Made by a program: the position numbers and the translations under genes. A model generated the notes under the pieces. That model was not told where the DNA came from, did no database searches, and was given only the letters and a program-made list of their open reading frames with translations. A stretch of 64,000 nt of DNA from Isochrysis galbana (Eukaryota > Haptophyta > Isochrysidales > Isochrysidaceae). Below are positions 49,771 through 59,649 of the stretch, piece by piece. Location: the NCBI GenBank assembly GCA_018136815.1, contig CM030944.1:2982429-3046428 (forward strand), read 5' to 3'. Each line of letters opens with the position of its first letter. The stretch's first letter is position 1.

Positions 49771-49941
49771 CGGAGTGAAGGGGGCCTTTAGAGGCCTCAA
49801 CGTGCCAGCTACGCCCCCCGCCACTCCAATCTGTACAGGCACTTGCCACCGTCATCTACTTGCCGGGCCATGCCAATGCTGTCTATGGCATCGCTTCTTA
49901 CTGGTTGGAAGATGGTGCCCCGATTTTTCGGCCAGGCGTCG

Positions 49942-50041
49942 NNNNNNNNNNNNNNNNNNNNNNNNNNNNNNNNNNNNNNNNNNNNNNNNNNNNNNNNNNN
50001 NNNNNNNNNNNNNNNNNNNNNNNNNNNNNNNNNNNNNNNNN
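49942..50041. other. assembly gap (100 N)
   Basis: 100 undetermined bases inside an open reading stretch. Confidence 0.99.
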
Positions 50042-51959
50042 CGCCCCACGTCCGTCTGCACACTGTCGCGTTGCAGGTGGCGGTGCTCGCGCTGTGACTT
50101 CAAGGTGCTCCAATTCCCCGACAGCGCCTGGACAAACGTGCGGGCCCGCTTCAACTGCCCACGCTCCCCGCCGGCTCCAACTGCCCGCCCGCACCTTTCT
50201 GCACGCTCGCCGATGCTGCCCGCCGCGGCGGCCGTGCTCGTCAACCACCCGCCCGTACACCCTCGGCAGGAGGTCGATTACATGTGGTTTAGAAACTACA
50301 TGCCCAATCGGGACAAGCTCTCGGATCCTAGCCGGCTCACATCGGAAGATGGCACGATCGCCCTAGCCTGCCAGTGTAGCTGGTGCAACATTGCCGCATT
50401 TGGGGGGAGGCACCCTCATGCCCATTGGTTTGTTGGCTGACAGAGGGGGGGGGGGGCAACTTGCGTAGCTGGAAGGTTGCACAGCCAGCGAGCTCCCGAA
50501 ACATGGCCTGGGTGGCAGACGAGGCGGTCGAGAGACACCGGTAGCTGGACTTCAAATAGACCGCTAAAGTTTCGTTACATCGTACGCCATGGCGTCCAGA
50601 GTGCCCGAAGCCATGGTGTCCAGAGTGCCCCGACTGCCACGCCGCAGACTCGCTTCGCTTGACACAAGGCGTGCGGCATTGCGACGTGCTATGCTCAGGC
50701 AAGCCGCATCCGGGCGATGTCCGCTGGCCTGCTCCGACTCCAGAATAGCGTGAATGGGCCTGGAACATCACCAACCGCCAGTGTACCACCTCACTTCCTT
50801 ACAACCACTGCCAATGCCCCGCTGCCAAGTTGAAATGTGTTTCATTAATCAGCGTTTTATTGCAACCGACGCTCCAGTGACACGGCGCAGACCGCTAGGC
50901 GCCGCGGTCATTAGCCGAGATGTGCCGACGGTTCCCATGGCGGTTGTTCCCTAGGTGGACCAATCATCTTTCGTAGAAGCCTTGTTCCTAATTATGCCAA
51001 TCCACATACCGGTGCTATACTCGTTGGCTGCTCCAGCTGCGGGCATCCATATGACACAGTTGGTCATCCGAGTTCGTGTCCCATTGTTCATTCTACTTGC
51101 AGCAATGAGTGCCGTAGTGCGTGTGAAAATTGTGTTTCAAGTGACAAGTGAGACGATCGAGAAGGCAACTCTAGTGGGCAAAAGACGGGGCCAGCATGCG
51201 CGTGCGCTACGCTTAGCGCACAGCCACACTAGCGCCCAGCGGACGTCATGCGAATGCGGTGTTGGTCGTCTGTGTGTGCTCCGTAGATGTCCTATCCCCG
51301 CGCCCTAGCCCTAGGGGGGACTCAACTCCATATTGATTGGCTATGCTGTTAAAGAGTCATATTATTGGGCGCGTGTGCGTGTGCCCACCCGCAAGCGCTC
51401 CTCCCAACGATATTAAAAAAACATCTTCTTAACATCTCCGCTACGTGTGCGGCATGAGGCAGTGTGACCTCCCTACTACCCAACCTTAACCCCTAACAAC
51501 CGCCTTCCCGCTACCCCAGTTCCCTCTTTAGCGGAGAAGCTGGTTCCGGGGAGGCCGCGCGCGCTGCTTCGGCCGGGAGCTGGAGAGAAGGGGGCGGGAG
51601 ACTATGGCTCCTCCTTTGCTCTGGCTCGGCTTGTATCATCTTCTTTTATATCTCATAGAGTCTCTCTTGCTGTCCGTTAGGGTTTCCATTAAAAAGGGTT
51701 GGCTATGGCTACCTTAGGTGATGTTTCGCATATCAAGACCTCTCGCCGCTTGTAGGAGGTCTTCCGATAATTCTAGGTTGAAGTCTTTGTCCACCGTGTA
51801 AAGAGGGCTTATCGTTTTTTAAATATGTTTGTTGCTCGGGGCGTGTAGCCCTATATTCTCTCGTTGTTTTTTCATTCAGCCTCTGAAAGAAACCGACTTT
51901 CGCCGTTACTAGTAGGTGGTATCTCGCAAGGGTCGCTCTTAAGATAGACCTAACGGACC
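50042..51959. other. unassigned region between gap and retrotransposon
   Basis: Short open stretches (for example YMWFRNYMPNRDKLSDPSR at 50279) could belong to the gene cut by the gap. A tandem pair of about 24 bases (CATG-GCGTCCAGAGTGCC type) lies at 50587-50635. 51360-51500 is AT-rich with (A)7. The left end of the LTR element may lie in the last few hundred bases. Confidence 0.35.
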
Positions 51960-52067
51960 TACCGTCCGCGTTGCCATACTGGATATTGTAAAAGTCCGTT
52001 TGGATATACCTCCAAGCCAGGATACCCAGGTATCCCGAGGAGATCTGACCACACTGCTCAACACCCA

Positions 52068-52428
52068 GCCAGGTAAAACTCTCGTAAAAGAGAGAAGCGG
52101 GTGGGTCACTACGTTGAGTCCTGCGGTCTGCCGCGCCGACCGCCGATTCTACACCTTCTCGTCCGGACGGGTGTGGTCAAAATCCTGTCTCCTTCCTCGT
52201 CGATATTCGATATTCTCGTTGCTTCTCGTCGTTTCTTTCTCGCTCCTTCTCGCTTTCTTCCGTTTGGCTCCGCCTACTCCCACTCACCTTGTTCTGTTTT
52301 TAACTTTCCCTTTCGTTGTTTCCCTCGCGTGGACGCTCGAATTCTAGCAAGGGGGTGTCGCATCCGCGATCGACCTTTTTGTTTTAGAAGTTGTCTGCGT
52401 TTCTATGTCCCATCCTTGTAGGCTAGTC
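52068..52428 (+). repeat. first unit of a direct duplication in the element leader
   Basis: AGGTAAAACTCTCGTA ... CCGTCCGGACGGGTGTGG-type block and the block from TCTAGCAAGGGGGTGTCGCA to AGGCTAG each recur in the second unit (52532-52828), with offsets of 464 and 393 bases, so the spacer has shortened. Confidence 0.75.
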
Positions 52429-52531
52429 ACTAGTCACTAGTCACCGTCACCACGGACTTCACCCCCCCCGGAGCAAGTGTTACAGGGCCAGCCGTGTAAT
52501 AGTTGAGCGTTAGCCACACCGCCTAAACCCT

Positions 52532-52828
52532 CAGGTAAAACTCTCGTAGAAGAGAGAAGAGAGGGGACTATTATGCTGAATCCTGCGGTCTTGCGGACTG
52601 CCGTGCCGACCGCCGATTCTTCACCTAACCGTCCGGACGGGTGTGGCTGCCCTTTCGTTTAGCTGTTTCGTCTTTGCTCCTCCCTTGCGTGGTTTTGTTT
52701 CGCTCATTCATTGCTCTCTCGCATGGAAGCTCGATTCTAGCAAGGGGGTGTCGCATCCGCGATCGACCTTTTTGTTTTAGAAGTTGTTTGCGTTTCTTTG
52801 TTCCCTCCTTGCAGGCTAGCCACGAGTC
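52532..52828 (+). repeat. second unit of the leader duplication
   Basis: The same two blocks as in 52068-52428 with about 10 percent differences. It is followed by the segment (52963-53109) that recurs at 16155-16320. Confidence 0.75.
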
Positions 52829-53599
52829 ACCGTCGTAGTGTCCTACATTCGTCCATTCGCCCTTGTTGCCCTCGCCTCCTTTATCGCCTCCTTTGTCGCC
52901 TGCTTGCCCCCCACCTGGCTTACCTCCTTGCGTGCTCCTCGCGTTTTAGGCTAAGTCGCGCGGTCAGGTATCGCCGGTGCAAGGAACCGCCCCATGTGTG
53001 ACCCTGATTCCCCCTCAGGTGTTGGCCGTTGGATTATATCGTGGCGCTATTTTACTTCGGTCTTCATCAAATCACTTAAGGGTTTTCGAAAGATTCCCTC
53101 CTTATTCCTGTGCGTAACTGTCGCCCCGTCGGATCGTCCGTCGCCCCGTCGCTCTCTTGTCGGCATTCTCTTCCTTGTTCGATCTGCCAGCGGGTTCCTG
53201 TGCGTTCCGTGATAGGGATACGTTAGTGTGGAGAGTGTTGATGTGAGTGTAGTGTCATCTCGTCGGTCCATCGGCCTCTAGCCGTCTGTCGGCTGTCGTT
53301 CTTCGTTCGTCGCTCTCGTCCTCGTTCTCGTCCCCGTTCTCGTCCCTCGTTCTCAACACTACCTCAATACCAAACCTCTTCAATCCCTCAGCCCCAGCCT
53401 ATCCATCCCGATCCGCCCAGCCATGTCCGCTCCGTCGTCGCGCTCGCCCTCGCCCAGGCCCGTCCTCCCGCCTTTCTCTGCTGAGGAGGTGGTCCAGCCC
53501 GTCATTGGCCACTCCCCAACTTCCGCCGCGCCTCTCGCCGCTTCCCTTCCGTTCCCTCCGTTCCCATCCGAGGCAGTGGTAACCTCGGATCCGTCACAG

Positions 53600-53900
53600 G
53601 CCCTGCAGAGACCCCGGCAGAGCCCGGGGGCGGGCGGGCGGGTCATCTGAGCGCCCCGGCTTGCATTCTGTTGTATTCCTGCCCATCTGAAGGCTGTAGG
53701 CATGAATATTCGTGTAAGGTACGCGCTCACAATTACAATTGAACAGTTCCCCGTGTTGCCACTGACGCACAAGACACACAGATTCGGATTCCCCATGGTC
53801 TCAAGTCCAGGTTTGCAGATTTTGGTCTCGAAATTTGCGATTCGAATTTTGTTTTTGCTGTTACTATAATTGTTGGCTCGTTTAAGGTAATAAACCGGCA
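53600..53900. repeat. inserted dispersed segment in the gag leader
   Basis: The reverse complement around 53600-53660 (GCCCGCCCCCGGGCTCTGCC, then GGGGTCTCTGCAGGGCCTG) resembles 4430-4480 inside the hAT-type element. The stretch is AT-richer than its surroundings and splits the leader from the gag frame. An upstream frame, 53423-53650, is Pro/Ser-rich like the start of gag. Confidence 0.4.
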
Positions 53901-54216
53901 TGACTTCGACTTCTCGTTCCGCAGTTGCTCTGCGAGACTCTCTCTCTCTCTCTCTCCGTCCTCCTCTCCTCGGCCGACGGAGGGAAGTTTCGTCCAAAAC
54001 ATTCTCCGGTCCCAGGATGTTCCGTAGCAACTTCGTCGAGTCCCACCGTGTTCCCAAGCGAGTCCCCCCGAGTTCCCGAGTCTATACCCCGAGTCAACGA
54101 GTCAATACCAGCCAAGCACGCGCCTGAGCCACCCCCAGTCGCCTGCCACCACCTCCCACAAGCCTCCTTCCACACTTCCGCGCCCTCCGTGCGTCGTGCG
54201 TCGTGCGTCGATCACC

Positions 54217-56988
54217 ATGCCCGTAGTCACCCCCGAGGAAAGCTCCATGAGCTCCCCGCAAGAACCGCATTCCGCGCTAGCTGCCGGCGCGCCCTCGCAG
54301 GCCATCTCCAAGAGTGAGATGAGCCTTGCTCTGACAAGCACAAAATCTTCGCTCGCGCCTTCGGCTCCGGTCGTCACGTCGAGTTCTTCCCTTGAGAAAT
54401 CTTCATCGTCCCCGCGTCATGAGCCCGTCTCTTCTTCTTCTCTTCCCGAACTGTTCGGGTCGAAGTCTCCTGGGGAAGAGAGCCTCGTGGGACCCCTCCC
54501 TTCTTCAAAGGAGAGCCTTTCCGAGCCAGTTCTCCCCCCCTCTCGCCTCTCCGCGCCGACGGTCGAAGTTCCGCCGCCTCCGCGGGCCTCTACTCACACC
54601 CCGTCAACTGGAGCTGGAATGGGTCCTCTAGCCTCGTCCGTTGCTCCACCGGCGGCCTTTCCTCTCCTTTCTTTTGCTGATCCTTTGCCAAGTATTCCTT
54701 CCTCTCTCAATCCCTCTGTGGTTGGTGCTGAAGATGATGTGGGTTCCGTCCGGTCCCTCCCTCCTTTCGAGCCCCCACCATATGAAGAGTTTGTTCCACC
54801 CCCGTCGTCGACGTACTCGTACCCCAAACGTAACTTCGTTCCACCTCCGACCACCACCGTCGGCGCCGCCCAAATCATGGACCAACAAGTCCAGATTGAG
54901 GCTCTCCGCGGCGCTGTCGACCGCCTCGAGTCCTCTACCCTCCAAGCCGCCCAACGCCACGAAGAATTTCAACGGGAGGTGGGGTCTACCTTCAACACGA
55001 TACTCAACATTCTACAGCAGGGCCAAGCGGGCACTACGACTTCGTCTCGAGTCGAAACCTCGCCACCGCTTGTGGAAGAAGGAGACAACTCCATTGGTGC
55101 CCCTCCGGCCTCGGTTAAGTTCCCTTCTCAACCTTTGCCCGCCGCGCCGTTCTCCGTTCCGCCGAATTCGATTTCCGATCCCGGACCCAATACGCCTGTT
55201 CCTGTCCCGTCTGCCAAGCCTGTTTCTGATCCCCAACCTCCACCCACCGTCGCGGGCCTCCGCTCGCTTCCAAATCCGGCGGCTCGGCGCCATCCCGTCG
55301 ATCCAAGCCTCGCCGGTGATGCTTCTGAGCGAGAGGTCATCCTAGCCTCGTGGGGCCAACTGTTTGAGGATGCCGCCTACGAGGTAGCCTCTCTCTACAG
55401 GAAGTCCGACGATTTCGAGCTCATCCACGCCATTCTCAACGGCGGCCTCTCTCGAGCCGGCAATGTTTGGCACTACCGCGTGTTTTTCGAGAAGGAGCAC
55501 GTGACCAAGTGGGCTCGGAGCCACTTCTTCCTCGACCGCACCCTCCATCACCAAGTCCGAATGGGCAAAGAGCTTTCCGAGATCAAGTTCCCGAAGGGCC
55601 TGGCCTCGGACAACGTCCAGACAGCGGCCACCTCCTGGAATGATTTTCGTCTGTCCTTCATCAAGCCGCTCGAGCGCGCCCTCTCGCTCGGCTGCGACCA
55701 CCGTGAAATCTTTACATCCTTGCTAGCGGCCGCCAACTTGTGCACCACCGGCAACCAAAGGATTTACGCCTTCCTCCTCGATCTCGCCGAAGATCCGGTT
55801 CTCTCTCTCAATCCCGCGCTGGCCTGCGACGTGCTTCTCCGCAAGTGCGACGCCACCTTCGCGGCCAACGTGCCCGGCTTCGCCAAAGACTCCGCCTCCA
55901 TGGAGTGGGACCGCCTCGTAGCCCGTGAAGCCGGCTCCGATCTCTTAGAGTTATCCAAGAATTTGGTGCGCGCGTACGTCCGCAAGATGGGTGACGCGAA
56001 GGTGGATGCCACGACGGTCTGGGACAACCCAAACATGTCGCACGATATCAATCAACGATTCGAGTCCATCATTCGGAACGACAAGGTCGACGCGGCTCGC
56101 GGCGTGGATAACGCGACCAAGTTCGGCGAGTGTCTTGCGAAGACTCGCTTCCGCGTCGAGAACCACGAGCTCCCTCGTTCGGCCCTTTCGTGCGTCAACC
56201 TCTGCCAGCGCTACCTGAGCCCGTACGAACAAGCCCGCGCTGGCCAACAAGCGTCGGTCACGGTCGCCGCCGTGACGCCGCCGGCGACTACTTCCAAGTC
56301 CACCAAGACCGCCAAGGTTGCTAAGACTGCCTCTAACCCCGCAGACACTACGGCTTCGATGGTCGCCGCCGTCCAAGCGGCGGTGGCCGAGGCATTAAAA
56401 TCGCAAAACAACAACTCGAACCGCAAGGCGACTGGCGCTGACAATCGTCGGGCTCCGCCTCCGCCTACGAATTACCCCGCATCGTCTCCGTTACCGGACG
56501 CACTTCTTGACCGTCCCCTCGGCAAAAGCACGTCTTCCCGTCGCCAATGTGATCCCCCTCCGAACGGCCTTGGGCTTCCGGCCGATTCGGGCCTCTCGGA
56601 ATGGGATCCAGGTAGCTGGTCTCGAGCGCGAGCCCGCTTCTGGCAAATCTCTCGTTACGCGGGTCACCCGGCCCTTCGCGCTGCGCTCACGCGCTGCCGT
56701 CCCTCGGATGCCACCATGACGGCGCCGCGTCTCGACGACTTAGACCGCGACGTCAAGGAGTGGACCGACGCCAACGGCTGCGCGTACTGCGCCTTTCGTC
56801 CCCGGGCTCCATCTGGTACGCCCGAGGCAGACTTGTGGAAGTATGGCACGGGCGACGGAGCTCATAACCCCGTCGTTTGCCAACCATACATTCGTTTTCT
56901 CTGCGAAGGCGGCAGTGGCGAGTGTGGTAACGACCCAGAAGTCCACCGCCGCCTCCGCACGATGGTTGTTCTCCGTCCGGCCCAGTAG
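54217..56988 (+). CDS. gag-like protein of the gypsy-type element
   Basis: 923 residues from ATG 54217 to TAG. Residues 1-215 are Ser/Pro-rich and disordered. About 223-275 is a heptad-rich helix (QIMDQQVQIEALRGAVDRLE and onward), probably a coiled coil. A second disordered stretch follows, then a helical domain from about 370 to 670 (ILASWGQLFEDAAYEVASLY, VWHYRVFFEKEHVTKWARSH, NDFRLSFIKPLERALSLGCD, LCTTGNQRIYAFLLDLAEDP) that is in the place of a capsid. An Ala/Lys-rich linker leads to a C-terminal Cys/His cluster (NGCAYCAF, GAHNPVVCQ, FLCEGGSGECG) instead of a standard CCHC knuckle. Assigned as gag by position and layout. No sequence family was recognised. Confidence 0.7.
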   Translation: MPVVTPEESSMSSPQEPHSALAAGAPSQAISKSEMSLALTSTKSSLAPSAPVVTSSSSLEKSSSSPRHEPVSSSSLPELFGSKSPGEESLVGPLPSSKESLSEPVLPPSRLSAPTVEVPPPPRASTHTPSTGAGMGPLASSVAPPAAFPLLSFADPLPSIPSSLNPSVVGAEDDVGSVRSLPPFEPPPYEEFVPPPSSTYSYPKRNFVPPPTTTVGAAQIMDQQVQIEALRGAVDRLESSTLQAAQRHEEFQREVGSTFNTILNILQQGQAGTTTSSRVETSPPLVEEGDNSIGAPPASVKFPSQPLPAAPFSVPPNSISDPGPNTPVPVPSAKPVSDPQPPPTVAGLRSLPNPAARRHPVDPSLAGDASEREVILASWGQLFEDAAYEVASLYRKSDDFELIHAILNGGLSRAGNVWHYRVFFEKEHVTKWARSHFFLDRTLHHQVRMGKELSEIKFPKGLASDNVQTAATSWNDFRLSFIKPLERALSLGCDHREIFTSLLAAANLCTTGNQRIYAFLLDLAEDPVLSLNPALACDVLLRKCDATFAANVPGFAKDSASMEWDRLVAREAGSDLLELSKNLVRAYVRKMGDAKVDATTVWDNPNMSHDINQRFESIIRNDKVDAARGVDNATKFGECLAKTRFRVENHELPRSALSCVNLCQRYLSPYEQARAGQQASVTVAAVTPPATTSKSTKTAKVAKTASNPADTTASMVAAVQAAVAEALKSQNNNSNRKATGADNRRAPPPPTNYPASSPLPDALLDRPLGKSTSSRRQCDPPPNGLGLPADSGLSEWDPGSWSRARARFWQISRYAGHPALRAALTRCRPSDATMTAPRLDDLDRDVKEWTDANGCAYCAFRPRAPSGTPEADLWKYGTGDGAHNPVVCQPYIRFLCEGGSGECGNDPEVHRRLRTMVVLRPAQ

Positions 56989-57558
56989 GTCGCCGGCGGG
57001 GCCCACGTCCGCGCTGTTACCCCGCTACCAGTCCAGGGTAGTGGGCCTGAACGCCACCCACCAAAAGATCGTATTACGCTACGGCCGAGTACTTCTACGG
57101 CCCCCAACCGGTACCCCAAGATTCCCCAAGTTCCAGACAAGCCCTGCCACCTCCATCCCCCTCTTTCTCCTGCCTCCTCGCCGATTGCCCCTATTTCTCC
57201 CAATGCCGATAATTCCATCCTGATTCTCGATATCACGCACGAGTCCTCAAAACCAAGTCAACCGTCACCGCCTCTCTATCAACTCAAGCCGCTCAACCGC
57301 TATCCCACGCCACTCCCCAAGCATCAACAGTCCAAGACCTAACGGTCTGCGAAAATCCAGCCGCCGCAGGCCCAATCCAACCTTCAATCTCTCAAATCAA
57401 ATTTCGCATGTCCGAGCCACAAAACGTCTCCCGAGTACGAGTACGAGTCCAAGTCACGTTCAGAATTACCCTCTTCGTCCTACGCCACCGCGAGCCCATC
57501 TACGAGTCTGAGCCCAGTCCAGTCATCACCGGTATCACCAGTCTCCATCGCTACGACG

Positions 57559-59649
57559 ATGGAGGCGCAGTTCTCCGGTTCCTCCCCACTTTCTTTCGAG
57601 TCCGAGTCCAAGCCTGTTTTGAGCAAACCCCGTTTTGAGCCATCCGAGTCCGAGTCCGAGTCCGAGTTTACAACGTCACCGAGTCCTACCACGCGGTCGA
57701 CCGCAGGATTAACGGAGCTCCAGCCACCCACTGAGCCTCTGACGACCACTCCTTCCGCGGGAGTGTTCACCTTCGGTCCTCCGCGCCCCGAGTCTGAGTC
57801 ATTTGGAAACTCCGGTCACGTCCAGAATTCCAACCATACCCGAGCCCCGTTTCACGAGCCACCGCGTATCGAGTCCAAACACAAGCTGACGCCGAAGCCC
57901 TCGACGACAGCCACTGTGTCCTTGTCCAAGCCACCGTTTCGAGTCTCGCCGCAGCCGGCCTGCCACTCCAGCAAGCTGCACGCCGCCGAGCCGATCCCTT
58001 CCGTTTCCGTTCCGAGTCCGAGTCCAATTGCACAAGACAGTGCATCCCGAGCCCGCGTAATCAAGCCCGTCACCGAGTCCGAGATTACGGCCGCACCGAG
58101 CCAACCGGTGCTGGCCACCGTGCCCCTATTGTCATCACAAGCGTCCGCTTCGTCCTCATCGACGGTTGCGACGCCAGGGGGCTTCACCTTTGGGCCGGCC
58201 CCGTCCGTTCCCATTTCGAAAATTAGCCCTGTTTTTGGCGTCCAGCACGCTAGGAACGACGAGTCCGAGTCCGAGCACAAATCAACGTCACCGCGGAGTC
58301 CGCGGTCGACCACCGGCGTTCCCACGCCATCCCATCAGTCAAGAGCCATGGAGGAGCTGGCACAGCCGTCTCCTAGCCTCTCTCAAGTCGCCGAGTCTTC
58401 CGAATTCGAGTCTGAATCCGCCGTAATTTCAGCGGTCCATGCACCCGCTAGCCCGAGCCAAGTCCTCCGAAGAATGCTTCGCATTGCAGAACCTCTTCGG
58501 CCACCACCCACACCAGCCGCTGCCGCAGAGCCACCACCCTGGCCTCAGCCTTCCCCGCAGCCGGCTTCTTCGACAGCCACGTCCCTTCTTTCGCCGGCGC
58601 CGACCCCGCCGACGACAGATTGCAACGAAGTCTATGCTTGGCCCGATTCCTCTCCCGACGTGACCATGGAGATTGACCACAACTCCCTTGCACGTCGAGG
58701 AACGGCCGCCTCCCAAACCGAGCTTCTACGCCCATTGAGCCAGCCCAACCGAGTCTCTGAGCCATGTCCTTCATGTCTCTCACCGGTGGTCTCGCGGCCG
58801 CGGCGTCCGTCGCCGCCGTCCGATACCCCACTTCTCCGAGTTTCTTCGTCAATCCCGTCCTCCGAGCCCGTCTCTACGTCGTCGATATCCGAGTCTTCTT
58901 CCATTCGTCCTACGTCGCTGCGGCCACCGGTCGCCGCCTCCGAGCACTGCCTGCCTCTCGATACCACTGCCACCACCATCATGCGCGTGGCAGCGATCAA
59001 TGCGTCCGCGATCCAGTCCTTCGATTCCTCTCAAAACAACTCCGATGTCGGCACCCGTGATGATACCCCGTCACCCGCTCTCCACGCTCTCGCCTCTCTT
59101 CGTGCACGAGCGAGCGGCTCTGCGGTGGTATTACCTCGGCACCTCACGGAGGCAGCCCAAGAGCTTCGCCGGCCTCGCAATGGCACCCTAGCCTCGCCTG
59201 CCGCCGCGCTACCCAAGCACTTCGATGAGCTTTGCGCTGAGCTCACGAAGATGAATCAACGAGTCCAAGACGGGCTGACGTCTGGCTGTCACGCACCACG
59301 CGTTCTCGTCGTTGGCGAGACGAGCGGCGTCGTCTCCTCCATGTTCCTACTCGCCGGTGCTGATGTAGCTACGTGCGATTTGTATCCTTCCGAGATCGAT
59401 TACGTGCCCCACTTCCAAGGCGACGCGCTTCATGTCCAAAACCTAGGTTGGGACCTAGTCATCGCCCACCCGCCCTGCACGTACCTCTCCGCTGTCAGCA
59501 GTCAATGGCTCTCCCAAGAACCCGGACGTCGTGCCGCTCTTGAGTCGGCCGCTCGCGTCTTCAAGTCAATGGCCTCCGCCACTGCTCCGTTTGTAGCGGT
59601 CGAGAACCCTCGGATGCATGCGGAAGCTCGCCGTTTAGTCGGGGGTTGA
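57559..59649 (+). CDS. extra ORF: disordered region plus cytosine-methyltransferase-like domain
   Basis: 696 residues from ATG 57559 to TGA 59647. The first 530 residues are Ser/Pro/Glu-rich with SESESE repeats. From residue 582: VLVVGETSGVVSSMFLLAG (SAM-binding-like motif I), DVATCDLYPSE (acidic end of strand 2), GWDLVIAHPPCTYLSAV at 630-646 with the Pro-Cys pair of 5-methylcytosine enzymes (Cys640 as nucleophile), and FVAVENPRMH at 677-686 (the ENP/ENV motif). This is the pattern of phage-type DNA cytosine methyltransferases. The frame stops at 59647, but the next family block (PTQFVQPWEHG ... KGLPPLQPT) continues in the pol frame, one base back. Motif I is unusual (GETSG rather than a Gly-rich FxGxG), so activity is uncertain. 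Confidence 0.72.
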   Translation: MEAQFSGSSPLSFESESKPVLSKPRFEPSESESESEFTTSPSPTTRSTAGLTELQPPTEPLTTTPSAGVFTFGPPRPESESFGNSGHVQNSNHTRAPFHEPPRIESKHKLTPKPSTTATVSLSKPPFRVSPQPACHSSKLHAAEPIPSVSVPSPSPIAQDSASRARVIKPVTESEITAAPSQPVLATVPLLSSQASASSSSTVATPGGFTFGPAPSVPISKISPVFGVQHARNDESESEHKSTSPRSPRSTTGVPTPSHQSRAMEELAQPSPSLSQVAESSEFESESAVISAVHAPASPSQVLRRMLRIAEPLRPPPTPAAAAEPPPWPQPSPQPASSTATSLLSPAPTPPTTDCNEVYAWPDSSPDVTMEIDHNSLARRGTAASQTELLRPLSQPNRVSEPCPSCLSPVVSRPRRPSPPSDTPLLRVSSSIPSSEPVSTSSISESSSIRPTSLRPPVAASEHCLPLDTTATTIMRVAAINASAIQSFDSSQNNSDVGTRDDTPSPALHALASLRARASGSAVVLPRHLTEAAQELRRPRNGTLASPAAALPKHFDELCAELTKMNQRVQDGLTSGCHAPRVLVVGETSGVVSSMFLLAGADVATCDLYPSEIDYVPHFQGDALHVQNLGWDLVIAHPPCTYLSAVSSQWLSQEPGRRAALESAARVFKSMASATAPFVAVENPRMHAEARRLVGG

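Noticed and set aside
54136-54216. Upstream in-frame GTG as start of gag
   Set aside because: A normal ATG follows at 54217. The earlier codons come from a GTGCGTC repeat.
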